DNA from: Eubacterium ruminantium | Lineage (GTDB): Bacteria; Bacillota; Clostridia; Lachnospirales; Lachnospiraceae | Reading direction: 5' to 3' | DNA length: 64,000 nucleotides | Assembly (NCBI RefSeq): GCF_900167085.1 | Contig: NZ_FUXA01000003.1 | Span: 1-64,000, forward strand | In this document: piece by piece, positions 1 through 7,792 of the stretch | Layout: the number at the start of each line of letters is the position of its first letter | Position numbering within the stretch: the stretch's first letter is position 1 | Made by a program: the position numbers and the translations under genes | The notes under the pieces: generated by a model | Database searches by the model: none | Told to the model about the DNA's origin: nothing | Seen by the model: the letters and a program-made list of their open reading frames with translations, nothing else

Positions 1-150
<150 letters not shown>

Positions 151-400
151 TTTTGTTCGTCCTTAGTCAGTATTTTAAACGTTAGCTTAAAAATCCTGTC
201 CTAAAACTTACTGTGTTTGGATTTCGTTCAAATCCGAATATCTTTTGAGATTTTCATCTCTCTTATTCTTATTTAGAATAAGTAAAATGTCTTAAAAGAA
301 TCTTCGGGGTTGTCATGTTGTTAAGTTGTTAATGTGCATTATAAAAGTCGCTTCAACGTTAGTGTTTTGTGTGTTTTCAAGTTGTCTGTATCAGCGACAG
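151..400 (-). other. 16S rRNA leader
   Basis: About 250 nt lie between the proximal promoter and the 16S 5' end and contain no gene. In Firmicutes such leaders carry antitermination elements and one strand of the RNase III processing stem. I did not identify a specific boxA by eye, so the call rests on position alone. Confidence 0.6.
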
Positions 401-407
401 CTTCTAT

Positions 408-436
408 AGATTACCACCAGGTACCCACTTTGTCAA
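408..436 (-). promoter_or_regulatory. rRNA operon promoter (proximal)
   Basis: On the minus strand a perfect -35 TTGACA (431-436) is followed by a 17-bp spacer and the -10 TAATCT (408-413). A/T tracts upstream (about 437-480) look like an UP element, as expected for a strong rrn promoter. The predicted start near 400 gives the leader above. Confidence 0.8.
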
Positions 437-542
437 CACATATTTTGCAATTTTTTTAAAAATTTTTTCAAGAACTTTTCGTTCCCTTGCAAATGGCTAA
501 AATGCGTGGTTTATGCATTTTATTTTCTTGAATAGTTTCCTG

Positions 543-572
543 ATTTTATTGTGATATTATCATTTATTTCAA
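543..572 (-). promoter_or_regulatory. candidate distal rRNA operon promoter
   Basis: TTGAAA (567-572) and TAAAAT (543-548) are separated by 18 bp on the minus strand, upstream of the proximal promoter. Tandem rrn promoters are common. It sits directly behind the terminator of the preceding gene, which fits a new transcription unit starting here. The AT-rich context makes chance matches likely. Confidence 0.4.
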
Positions 573-617
573 AAAAAATTTTGCATAAAAATATATTTCA
601 ATTGTTTATGCAAAATT
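571..617 (-). terminator. Rho-independent terminator of the YczE-like gene
   Basis: A perfect 13-bp inverted repeat (577-589 with 605-617, 15-nt loop) is followed on the minus strand by a run of T. It lies about 60 bp past the stop of the YczE-like gene and insulates it from the rRNA operon. The stem is A/T-rich. Confidence 0.7.
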
Positions 618-675
618 CTATTTATTATCTTCTATGATGTTTATGGTGAGTATAATACGCTCCCCTATTGTTAGT

Positions 676-1299
676 TTAATTCTTCCCAAATATTTTTCCG
701 ACAAATGTGATTGCGGGTCCCAGGAATACTGCCATAAGAATTACGCCTATCACAGGTGTACTTCCCATAAGGATACCTACTACTATTACAAGGGCATCCC
801 AAATCATTCTGACAAGCGTTCTAGGAAATGATGCAAATTTATTTCTGATCTTATCCGAAATAATTATTGGCAGACCGTCATAAGGAGCAACGCCTGTATT
901 TGTATTTATATATACAGCGGCGCAAATTATAAATGCAAAAATAGCAATGAAAAAAATGATCCATCTGCTGAGATCATTTGTAAATGTATTCTGTGGAAGA
1001 ATCATTTTCCATAACCAACAGAAAAAGTCGGCATAGTATCCTATAAGAACCATATTGAACAAAGTTCCTATTCCTATCAGTTTTCTTGAAAAGATCAATA
1101 CTATTATAAACATTATCAGATTGGCGATAAATTGCATATTGCCAAAGCTGAGCCCAACTTTTGCTGCGATTGATCGGTTCATAAATGTGCATGGGTCCGT
1201 TCCCAGATTACACAGAATTAAAAACGACAGAAAAAAGCCCATACCGGACACTGCTATAAAACATATAATAATCTTCTTCCACTCTAATTTGAAATTCAT
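676..1299 (-). CDS. YczE/YitT-type integral membrane protein
   Basis: A hydrophobic protein of 207 residues with about five to six predicted membrane spans. It carries the LGTDPCT segment after the first span and a GVAPYDGLP segment after a later one, both typical of the YczE/YyaS family. The biochemical role of that family is unknown. I chose the ATG at 1299 because an AGGA motif lies five bases before it, whereas the ATG at 1311 overlaps that motif. The gene is followed by a terminator at 571-617 and preceded by the AT-rich tandem repeat at 1367-1700, which therefore occupies its upstream region. Confidence 0.75.
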   Translation of the reverse strand: MNFKLEWKKIIICFIAVSGMGFFLSFLILCNLGTDPCTFMNRSIAAKVGLSFGNMQFIANLIMFIIVLIFSRKLIGIGTLFNMVLIGYYADFFCWLWKMILPQNTFTNDLSRWIIFFIAIFAFIICAAVYINTNTGVAPYDGLPIIISDKIRNKFASFPRTLVRMIWDALVIVVGILMGSTPVIGVILMAVFLGPAITFVGKIFGKN

Positions 1300-1366
1300 G
1301 ATGTTCCTCATTTTTCATATAATATATTTGTTGTATGACATTTTTCTTATTTATAATACTTTATTC

Positions 1367-1700
1367 TGTCATACATATTCATTTCCTGATGTTGTCATAT
1401 ATATTCATTTCCAAATACTACCATATATTTTTCTCAACGCTGTCATATATATATTTCCTAATGCTTCCATATATTCATTTCTCGATGCTGACATATATTC
1501 CCCAACGATGTCATATTCATTCTCAGATGCTGACATATATTCCCCAACGATGTCATTTTCATTCTCAGATGATGACATATATATATTTCCCAATGTTGTC
1601 ATACGTATATTTACAGAGGCTGCCATATATACATTTCTCGATACTACCATATATTTTTCTCAACGCTGTCATATATATTTTTCCATATATTGTTATATAT
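1367..1700. repeat. degenerate tandem repeat, about 20-26 bp units
   Basis: About fifteen back-to-back units, each starting with TGTCAT, TGACAT, TACCAT or similar, followed by an ATAT tract and a C-rich AAYGC/GATGC end. Unit lengths are mostly 20, 22, 24 or 26 bp. Several units recur exactly, for example the 20-bp unit TGACATATATTCCCCAACGA twice. There are few stop codons in several frames, so long ORFs appear on both strands with about 8-residue periodic translations. I see no ribosome-binding site or recognisable protein, so I treat it as a repeat. Confidence 0.8.
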
Positions 1701-1795
1701 TACACAACCATCCTGATCAAAACAAAATATAGCATATAGTATTATGCTTCGGGGTGTTTGTTTTTTCAAGAGTTATCATATGACAAATTTTAAAA

Positions 1796-1820
1796 GCCCA
1801 CTCTATTATGTAGAGCGGGC
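1796..1820 (-). terminator. terminator downstream of desulfoferrodoxin
   Basis: GCCC-CTCTA pairs with TAGAG-GGGC across a short loop, with one mismatch in the stem. On the minus strand it is followed by TTTTAAAATTT. It lies 31 bp after the stop codon of the desulfoferrodoxin gene. Confidence 0.65.
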
Positions 1821-1850
1821 CAAAATAATTGACTTAGTTAAAATATGATT

Positions 1851-2225
1851 TTATATATCTGTCTTCCAAAGTCCATGAAGATTGCAATATTCGTAAGCTG
1901 CTACAGGCTTTTCACCATCAGCAAGTGCGAAAACAGCTTCAGGCTTTGTCTCAGGCTTAAGCTTCTTAATCTGGATTCCTTCTGTAGTTTCAAGAGCTAT
2001 CCACTGAATATAATGAACTTCCAACATAGGATGTTCCACTGAACCAACCTTAACTTCAACTGTATTTCCATTTACATTAACAACAGGTACATGCTTCTCA
2101 CCTGCTCCGTCTGATGTATTTGGAATAAGTTCGATCATAGTTTCTCCACAACACTGAACATCACATCCAAGCTTGTTGAGGTATGTAATAATATTCCCAC
2201 ATTTTGCACATTTAAATACCTTCAT
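1851..2225 (-). CDS. dfx: desulfoferrodoxin (2Fe superoxide reductase)
   Basis: Reduces superoxide to peroxide without making oxygen, a defence typical of strict anaerobes. The protein has 124 residues, the normal class I length. An N-terminal desulforedoxin-like domain has Cys6, Cys9, Cys25 and Cys26 as Fe(Cys)4 ligands. The catalytic domain has the Glu43-Lys44-His45 segment, His65, His71, Cys114 and His117, matching the Fe(His)4Cys centre. The start at 2225 follows a strong AAGGAGG site; the longer frame to 2258 has none. The gene has its own terminator and probably its own promoter. Confidence 0.93.
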   Translation of the reverse strand: MKVFKCAKCGNIITYLNKLGCDVQCCGETMIELIPNTSDGAGEKHVPVVNVNGNTVEVKVGSVEHPMLEVHYIQWIALETTEGIQIKKLKPETKPEAVFALADGEKPVAAYEYCNLHGLWKTDI

Positions 2226-2317
2226 TTTAGTCCTCCTTAAAATTGTATTATAAAACAATCATTCTCGTATTTGAGTGTCATCCCGTATAAATGTAAACGG
2301 ATTTGTCACTGCTTTAT

Positions 2318-2326
2318 ATTATACCA
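2318..2326 (-). promoter_or_regulatory. candidate extended -10 promoter for dfx
   Basis: The minus strand reads TGGTATAAT, a perfect extended -10 element, about 90 bp upstream of the dfx start. The -35 region is poor. A second TATAAT lies nearer the gene, so the start point is uncertain. Confidence 0.4.
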
Positions 2327-2347
2327 AATCACTTGCTATTTTCATAC

Positions 2348-3010
2348 TTATTTTTTACTCTTAAAAGCAAAAATATATCCTATCAATATCACAGGGACTG
2401 CGCCGAGGATATCAAGGGCAGAATGCTGCTTCACAAAACATATTGATATTGTTATAAGAATGGCTATTGCCAGAATAACAATCCATCTGCTCATCTTTGA
2501 AAATCTTTTTGTTTCCTTTGCGATGAATACAACCGCAAATGCTCCTATCACGTGATCCGACGGACAAATATTTGTATTGTAGTCCGCTGCGTAGATCCGT
2601 CTAACCAGCCAGGTGCATACATTTTCCCTTGGAAATGTCGTCGGCCACATGTTATGACCTGTATGCCAGACTGCATAAATTACGAGGGAAATAGAAAACG
2701 TGATCATGAAATATTTCATGGCTTTTTTGAATACCGGAACTTCAAAGAAAAATGTATATGCAAGCATACAGATCCAGAATGGATACCAGAATGCATATGG
2801 TATTACAAAATATTCGCAAAACGGTATGATATCATCAAGCCCGCAATGAATAACATGGAAATCACTCATCGCAAGCTTTCCAATCGCAAAAAATGTCACT
2901 ATATAAAATGGCCAGAACAGAAGCAGAAATATATGCCTATATTCATGCTGCGTGATCATTCCGATTTTAAAGCCACGATAAGCCCAATCTTTTTTTAATC
3001 TATTTATCAT
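2348..3010 (-). CDS. PAP2-family membrane phosphatase-like protein
   Basis: A 220-residue membrane protein with about five to six hydrophobic spans. Two PAP2 signature pieces are visible: CPSDH near residue 150 (PSxH motif) and KQHSALD near 193 (the second catalytic His with its partner Asp). The first motif (KxxxxxxRP) is not clearly present, which is common in the branch resembling inositol phosphorylceramide synthase. Likely substrates are lipid phosphates or undecaprenyl pyrophosphate. Its position beside acpP and upstream lipid genes supports a lipid role, but the substrate is not shown. Confidence 0.75.
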   Translation of the reverse strand: MINRLKKDWAYRGFKIGMITQHEYRHIFLLLFWPFYIVTFFAIGKLAMSDFHVIHCGLDDIIPFCEYFVIPYAFWYPFWICMLAYTFFFEVPVFKKAMKYFMITFSISLVIYAVWHTGHNMWPTTFPRENVCTWLVRRIYAADYNTNICPSDHVIGAFAVVFIAKETKRFSKMSRWIVILAIAILITISICFVKQHSALDILGAVPVILIGYIFAFKSKK

Positions 3011-3127
3011 TTCTTTTATCTCTGTGTTACTACTGATTCTTTTTATTTTTTTGTTTGTTCTATTCCTGTTTTTGGTTTGGTACTTTGATTATAATTTTTT
3101 GTTTTTCGTTCTATTAATTCTGTGATT

Positions 3128-3355
3128 TTATTTATTGTGCTTTTCAAGATAATCTACGATGTCCTGAACTTTTTCAAAGCGAGCAAGCTCTTCATCAGGA
3201 ATTACGATTCCATGTTCTTCTTCAATTGTCATGAGAAGCTGAAGGATATCAATAGAATCTGCCCCTAAGTCATCTTTAATCTTTGATTCGGGACGCACAT
3301 CCACATCCTTTAATTTCAGTTGTTTAATGAGAATCTTTTTAACTTCTTCAAACAT
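3128..3355 (-). CDS. acpP: acyl carrier protein
   Basis: A 75-residue acidic four-helix carrier. The DSID motif places the phosphopantetheine attachment serine at residue 34, within the usual LGADS(L/I)D context. It shuttles acyl chains in fatty acid synthesis and supplies acyl-ACP to PlsX, encoded a little upstream on the same strand. A GGGAGA ribosome-binding site precedes the ATG. The phosphopantetheinyl transferase at 14374-15006 is a candidate activating enzyme. A 422-bp gene-free stretch separates it from the HAD gene, so it may have its own promoter. Confidence 0.95.
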   Translation of the reverse strand: MFEEVKKILIKQLKLKDVDVRPESKIKDDLGADSIDILQLLMTIEEEHGIVIPDEELARFEKVQDIVDYLEKHNK

Positions 3356-3777
3356 AGTAAATCTCCCTGCTTATATTTTTTGTGTCTTTTCTCTAATATT
3401 TATATGACTCATATTTTTAGTTTACCCTTTTATTTCTTTTTTCCATTTTTTAACCTAAACTATTAACACTATTGAACACTATTTCTTGTTCTTTCTCATT
3501 TAATTCCATTTATCTTTCTTTTATCGCATCTAATCTTATTTTTTCTCTTGCATTTTCTTATTTTTTTATCTTGTATTTTCTTGTTTTTTTATCTTGTTAT
3601 CATATTTAATTTATTACAAAATCCTTCTGTTTTACAAAATTCTTCCACTCAAACCCTTGTGAAAATTCTTTTTTAAAACCTACGGATCATTATTTGTTAG
3701 ATGATCTACTACACTCAAACCCTTATGAAAATTCTTTTTTAAAACCGGATATTATGTCTAAGGAAAAACCGGTTCGA
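3356..3777. other. gene-free AT-rich stretch upstream of acpP
   Basis: This 422-bp stretch has no plausible gene. It is pyrimidine-rich on the plus strand, with repeated ATCTTGT/TTTTCTT motifs near 3540-3600 and the 35-bp direct repeat listed separately. It probably holds the acpP promoter, but I cannot single one out. Confidence 0.6.
3646..3746. repeat. 35-bp direct repeat (two copies, 66 bp apart)
   Basis: Copies at 3646-3680 and 3712-3746 are identical except for one G/A change. Each begins CACTCAAACCCTT and ends TTTTTTAAAACC. They lie between the HAD gene and acpP. Two such copies could be a regulator-binding pair or a recent duplication. Confidence 0.8.
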
Positions 3778-4602
3778 TTATAAGGATACGTGTTCGAGTA
3801 ACCATTTAGCTACGCCATCATTTTCATTGCTTGCTATAATACCGTTAGCAACTTTCTTTAATTCCGGCACTGCATTTTCTACTGCGTAGCATTCATCTGA
3901 CATTTCAAACATAGGAATATCATTAATAGCATCCCCGAAGGAGATTACCTTATCGCATCCCCACATTTCCTTATATTTCTTTATAGCATGTGACTTTGAT
4001 GCTAGAGCAGGCATGATTTCGCACCAGTATTCCGGTCGATATAATTCCTGCTGAATTGTACATCTGTATCTATCATCTTTTGAAAAGATGTCATAAATTG
4101 GCTGGAGTTCTTCCTTTTCTCCTATGCATGTAAAGTAGAACATATCCCCCGAATATAATGATTCGATATCTTCTACACTTCTAAATCTCTTATCACCTTT
4201 TCTCGAACTCAAATAACGCTTCACGCCATCATTTTCATTTGCCGGGATCCAAGACACTTTTTCAACTCCGTCCACAAATGCATAAACCATAGGACTTATC
4301 CCGTGCTTTACCAGAATCTCTTTAACGTAGCTTCTTTCTTCATCATTAAAATCTTCTTTTGAAAGAATCTCTCCGGTTGATGGTTGAAATATAAATGCTC
4401 CGTTATACGCTATAACCGGGATATTTGCATTAAGCCCTTCTGTAACCTTCGAGGCAGACACAAGCGATCTTGCTGTTGCATAGGTAAATATCATTCCCTT
4501 ATCTACCATTTCATTTATTGTCCTGATACTGAAATCACTTACTCTATCATGTGTATTAAGTAGTGTTCCATCAAGGTCTGTAACATATAAAGTCTTTTTC
4601 AT
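3778..4602 (-). CDS. Cof-type HAD-IIB family phosphatase
   Basis: A 274-residue haloacid dehalogenase-fold hydrolase. Motif I is DLDGT near residue 10 (nucleophile and acid/base Asp), the motif III lysine lies in the ASKSHAIKK segment near 205, and motif IV is GDAIND near 227. The large cap between motifs is typical of the Cof/YidA group, which dephosphorylates sugar phosphates, FMN or PLP; the substrate cannot be told here. The ATG at 4602 has an AAGG motif six bases upstream; the one at 4608 overlaps that motif. It follows plsX by 23 bp and is probably cotranscribed. Confidence 0.88.
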   Translation of the reverse strand: MKKTLYVTDLDGTLLNTHDRVSDFSIRTINEMVDKGMIFTYATARSLVSASKVTEGLNANIPVIAYNGAFIFQPSTGEILSKEDFNDEERSYVKEILVKHGISPMVYAFVDGVEKVSWIPANENDGVKRYLSSRKGDKRFRSVEDIESLYSGDMFYFTCIGEKEELQPIYDIFSKDDRYRCTIQQELYRPEYWCEIMPALASKSHAIKKYKEMWGCDKVISFGDAINDIPMFEMSDECYAVENAVPELKKVANGIIASNENDGVAKWLLEHVSL

Positions 4603-4625
4603 AATCATCCTTATATATTTATAAT

Positions 4626-5648
4626 TTAACTATCTGTATCATCTATACAAGACTCAGCAATTGATTTTGAAATCTTCTTATTAAGACCGCTCTTTTCCAT
4701 TCGGTAAGCCTGAGCTATACATTTATATACAGCCTTTCGGTCGCTGCTGCCGTGTCCTTTTACAACTATCTTCTCGGTACCGAGCATTACACTACCGCCG
4801 TAATTCTGGTAATTCATGAATTCCTTCTCTTCTTTGAACATTTGTTTCATGAATAAAGCACCAATTTTATATCTTCTACGGGAATAAATGTCGTCTTTTA
4901 TCTTCTTCATAAGAAGCATTGCCGTTCCTTCTACAGATTTAACGAGTACATTTCCGGAAAAACCATCGCAGACAACCAGGTCAAAGTCTCCTGAGAGCAA
5001 ATCTCTTGCTTCCATATTTCCGGCAAAATTAATATCTTTCATTCCGGATAATATTTCATATGTTTCTCTTCTTAAGTCATCGCCTTTTTCAGCTTCTGTT
5101 CCTATATTCAGAAGTCCGACTCTTGGATTTTTGATCTTATATGCCGACTCGAGATATCTACTTCCCATGATGGCAAATTGAACGAGCAGTTCCTTGGTAA
5201 CAGTTGGATTGGCACCGCTATCGCATATTCCGACGATACCGCCCTTCATAGTTGGCAGGATCGGGCAAAATGCAGGGCGTCTGACCCCATCTATTCTTCC
5301 TATCCTTAGAGTCGCCGCTGCAACAAGCGCTCCGGTAGCTCCGGTTGAAATGATTGCACTTATATCATCATTTTCTCTAAGAAGTTTTATCCCCTTCATC
5401 ATGGAGCTGTCTCTTTTCAGTCTTATCGCATCCGTAGGTTTGTCATCGCCTGTGATAACTGTTGGAGCAGAAACTATTTCTATTCTGTCCATATTTTGAT
5501 TTCTTTTATCTAAAATATTTTTTATACCGGTTTCATCACCTGTGAGTATTACCGATAAATCAGAGAATTTTCTGAGGGCGAGTATAGCGCCTTCGACATT
5601 CGCATCAGGGCTATTGTCTCCTCCCATACAATCTACAATTATCTTCAT
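4626..5648 (-). CDS. plsX: phosphate acyltransferase PlsX
   Basis: Converts acyl-ACP and phosphate to acyl-phosphate, the acyl donor for PlsY in the first step of phospholipid synthesis. At 340 residues it is full length. It starts with the hallmark MKIIVDCMGGDNSP and has the glycine-rich STGATGAL and CDSGANP segments and the GHGSSD segment near the end. A strong GGAGG site precedes the ATG. Upstream on the same strand are fakA and fakB, the alternative acyl-phosphate route, and downstream is acpP, whose product carries its substrate. The usual rpmF and rnc neighbours are absent. Confidence 0.96.
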   Translation of the reverse strand: MKIIVDCMGGDNSPDANVEGAILALRKFSDLSVILTGDETGIKNILDKRNQNMDRIEIVSAPTVITGDDKPTDAIRLKRDSSMMKGIKLLRENDDISAIISTGATGALVAAATLRIGRIDGVRRPAFCPILPTMKGGIVGICDSGANPTVTKELLVQFAIMGSRYLESAYKIKNPRVGLLNIGTEAEKGDDLRRETYEILSGMKDINFAGNMEARDLLSGDFDLVVCDGFSGNVLVKSVEGTAMLLMKKIKDDIYSRRRYKIGALFMKQMFKEEKEFMNYQNYGGSVMLGTEKIVVKGHGSSDRKAVYKCIAQAYRMEKSGLNKKISKSIAESCIDDTDS

Positions 5649-5671
5649 AGTTCCTCCAAATGCTGCCGTAT

Positions 5672-6799
5672 TTATACATCAGTCAATTTTTTGACATATG
5701 ATCTTCTTCTTTTATGCTGTACTGCTTTAAATCTCTTCCACTGATTTTGGATGGCATAATTATTTTCAAGATTTAAATTTGTTTCAGCATATTTAATGCC
5801 GTCCTCTTTAAGCATTCTCAAAAGTTCGGCTGTAATTATGGCATTTACGCCTCTATTTAAATATTCAGGATCAACGGCAATAAGTCCAAGATCCAGAATT
5901 TTCGGATGTTTAATAGCTCTTATAAGTCTTAATGCCGCTGCAGGTGTTAAGTGTCCATATGATTTCTGGACAGCCCTTGCGAGAGATGGAAAACAAAGTC
6001 CAAGACAAACCACCTTGTCATTCTCATCAAGAACAACTGCAACATGATTAATGTCTATAACCATTTTGAAGTTATCCAAAAGCATCTTTTTGGTGCCTTC
6101 CGTAAACGGAACTGTTCCATAAATATCATAATAAGCCACATCCAGAAGAGCGAAAAACTGCTCAGAATATCTATTGATAAAATCCTCGGTATCCTTCGCA
6201 GGACCAAAATGAAGATTGTATCTTTTCATGATAAAATCGGCCATTTTACGAAGGGAACCATCATCTTTTTCAGGCGGATAGATTTTACTCTCTACCCAAT
6301 CAACCTCTTTCTTATAGCCACATTTTTCAATCAGTTTTCCGTAATATTCAAAGTTATACTGCTCTTCAAATGTAGAAAGTTCATTGAATCCTTCTATAAG
6401 AAGACCTTCTCTCTCCAGGTCTGAAAACCCGAGCGGTCCGCAGATAGTGTCCATTCCTTTAGACTTTCCCCATTTTTCTACTGCATCAAATAAAGCCTTC
6501 GCGACTTTGATATCATTTATGGAATCAAATCTTGTGAATCTGATCCTTTTTTCATTTCTTTTTTCATTACTTGCTTTTTGAAGAATTCCGGATATTCTTC
6601 CTGCAATCTTTCCATTTTTGAATGCAAGATAATAAACGACTTCACATGTTTCATAGTAGACATAGTCTTTACTGAAAATTTTCTTCTCATCTGCATATAA
6701 TGGTGGAACAAAATATTTGTTTCCCTTATACATCCTTAATGGGAAATCCAGAAACATCTTCTGATCTTTTTTAGTCCTGACTTCTTTAATCTCAATCAT
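5672..6799 (-). CDS. GNAT-fold acyltransferase-like protein (YghO-like)
   Basis: A 375-residue soluble protein resembling the YghO-like GNAT family: an N-terminal segment with YFVPPL near residue 30, then a C-terminal acetyltransferase-like half with LDLGLIAVDPEYLNRGV near 305-320, which matches the acetyl-CoA-binding motif A region, and an ETNLNLENNYAIQNQW segment matching motif B. The substrate is unknown. It sits between fakB and plsX, 23 bp from plsX, so an acyl-CoA or acyl-lipid role is possible, but that rests on position only. Confidence 0.6.
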   Translation of the reverse strand: MIEIKEVRTKKDQKMFLDFPLRMYKGNKYFVPPLYADEKKIFSKDYVYYETCEVVYYLAFKNGKIAGRISGILQKASNEKRNEKRIRFTRFDSINDIKVAKALFDAVEKWGKSKGMDTICGPLGFSDLEREGLLIEGFNELSTFEEQYNFEYYGKLIEKCGYKKEVDWVESKIYPPEKDDGSLRKMADFIMKRYNLHFGPAKDTEDFINRYSEQFFALLDVAYYDIYGTVPFTEGTKKMLLDNFKMVIDINHVAVVLDENDKVVCLGLCFPSLARAVQKSYGHLTPAAALRLIRAIKHPKILDLGLIAVDPEYLNRGVNAIITAELLRMLKEDGIKYAETNLNLENNYAIQNQWKRFKAVQHKRRRSYVKKLTDV

Positions 6800-6907
6800 T
6801 AAAAAATAATCCCTTCCCCGGTTCCGGATCTATTTTCCGAAATCCCGGTCTCCCCCAGATTTAACCTATCAGTTCCAATATCTATATCTTCCCAACAAAT
6901 AAATCTT

Positions 6908-7774
6908 TTATCTATGTTTTGCGTAAAAACTCACGCCAACGGTATTCGGTCCGCAATGACTGCCTGCTGTAGGATTAACATTTGTAATCTCGAGAATCAT
7001 GTCATTTCCATATTCTTTTCTAAGCATTTCCGCCAGTCTTTCGGCAAGTTCAGGTGCATCTGCATGTGCCACTATGACTCTATGTCCGTAAACATCTCCG
7101 AGTTCTCTGACATACTGAAGGAGCCTTGCCAATGCATTTGTCCTTCCCTTTTCTTTACCTATGCTTACCATCTTACCTTTATCATCCATATGAATTATAG
7201 GACGTACACCTAAAAGTGTTCCCATAGTTCCTGCTACTCCCGATACTCGTCCGCTCTTCTTAAAGAACTTCAGATCATCCGCAAAGAAATAAACCGCAAA
7301 ATGCTCCACTTCTTTATCAGCCCAATCGAGAATATAATCTATGGATTTTCCTTTTAGATATAATTCACCAACCTCCTTAACTATGTTAAGGCTGCCTATG
7401 GTAATCCCCTTTGTATCGATCTCATAGAATCTTCTTTTCGGATACTTTTTCTTCAGCTCCCACACTGCCTTATCCATGGCATCGAAAGTTGATGACATTG
7501 CTCTTGAAAAATGAACATATAAAATGTCATTTCCTTCAGCAAATACTGGTTCAAAATATTCAATATATTTTTCTTTGGTAATTGCACTTGTTGTCGGAAG
7601 AACTCCATTTCTCAACTGCTCATAGAATTCATGAGGTTTAAATTCCGGATAATCCACATACGGAAAAAATGTCTTTCCGTCAATGCAATACGGCATACTA
7701 ATAAGCGTATACTCATACTCTTTCGCTTCTTCCGGTGTGATATCTGTATCTGTATCCGTAAATAAAACTAACAT
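6908..7774 (-). CDS. fakB: DegV-family fatty acid-binding protein (FakB)
   Basis: A 288-residue DegV protein. FakB-type DegV proteins hold a free fatty acid while the kinase FakA phosphorylates its carboxyl group, giving acyl-phosphate for PlsY or for PlsX-mediated transfer to ACP. Visible features are the N-terminal TDTDTDITPEEA segment, TTSAITKEKY near residue 60 (the lipid carboxylate-binding Thr-Ser region), the SRAMSST motif near 90 and a C-terminal GPNTVG segment. It lies 18 bp after fakA, and this adjacency is what favours the FakB role over other DegV functions. Confidence 0.9.
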   Translation of the reverse strand: MLVLFTDTDTDITPEEAKEYEYTLISMPYCIDGKTFFPYVDYPEFKPHEFYEQLRNGVLPTTSAITKEKYIEYFEPVFAEGNDILYVHFSRAMSSTFDAMDKAVWELKKKYPKRRFYEIDTKGITIGSLNIVKEVGELYLKGKSIDYILDWADKEVEHFAVYFFADDLKFFKKSGRVSGVAGTMGTLLGVRPIIHMDDKGKMVSIGKEKGRTNALARLLQYVRELGDVYGHRVIVAHADAPELAERLAEMLRKEYGNDMILEITNVNPTAGSHCGPNTVGVSFYAKHR

Positions 7775-7792
7775 TTAACCCTCCTTTGTAAC

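Noticed and set aside
499-521. AAAATGC/GCATTTT hairpin as the YczE-like gene terminator
   Set aside because: The stem is short and lacks a T run; the 13-bp inverted repeat at 571-617 is a far better terminator.
1055-1732. Long plus-strand ORFs across the AT-rich tandem repeat (also 1335-1739 plus and 1405-1650 minus)
   Set aside because: Three overlapping frames are open because the repeat lacks stops. None has a ribosome-binding site or recognisable protein, and the plus frame partly overlaps the YczE-like gene.
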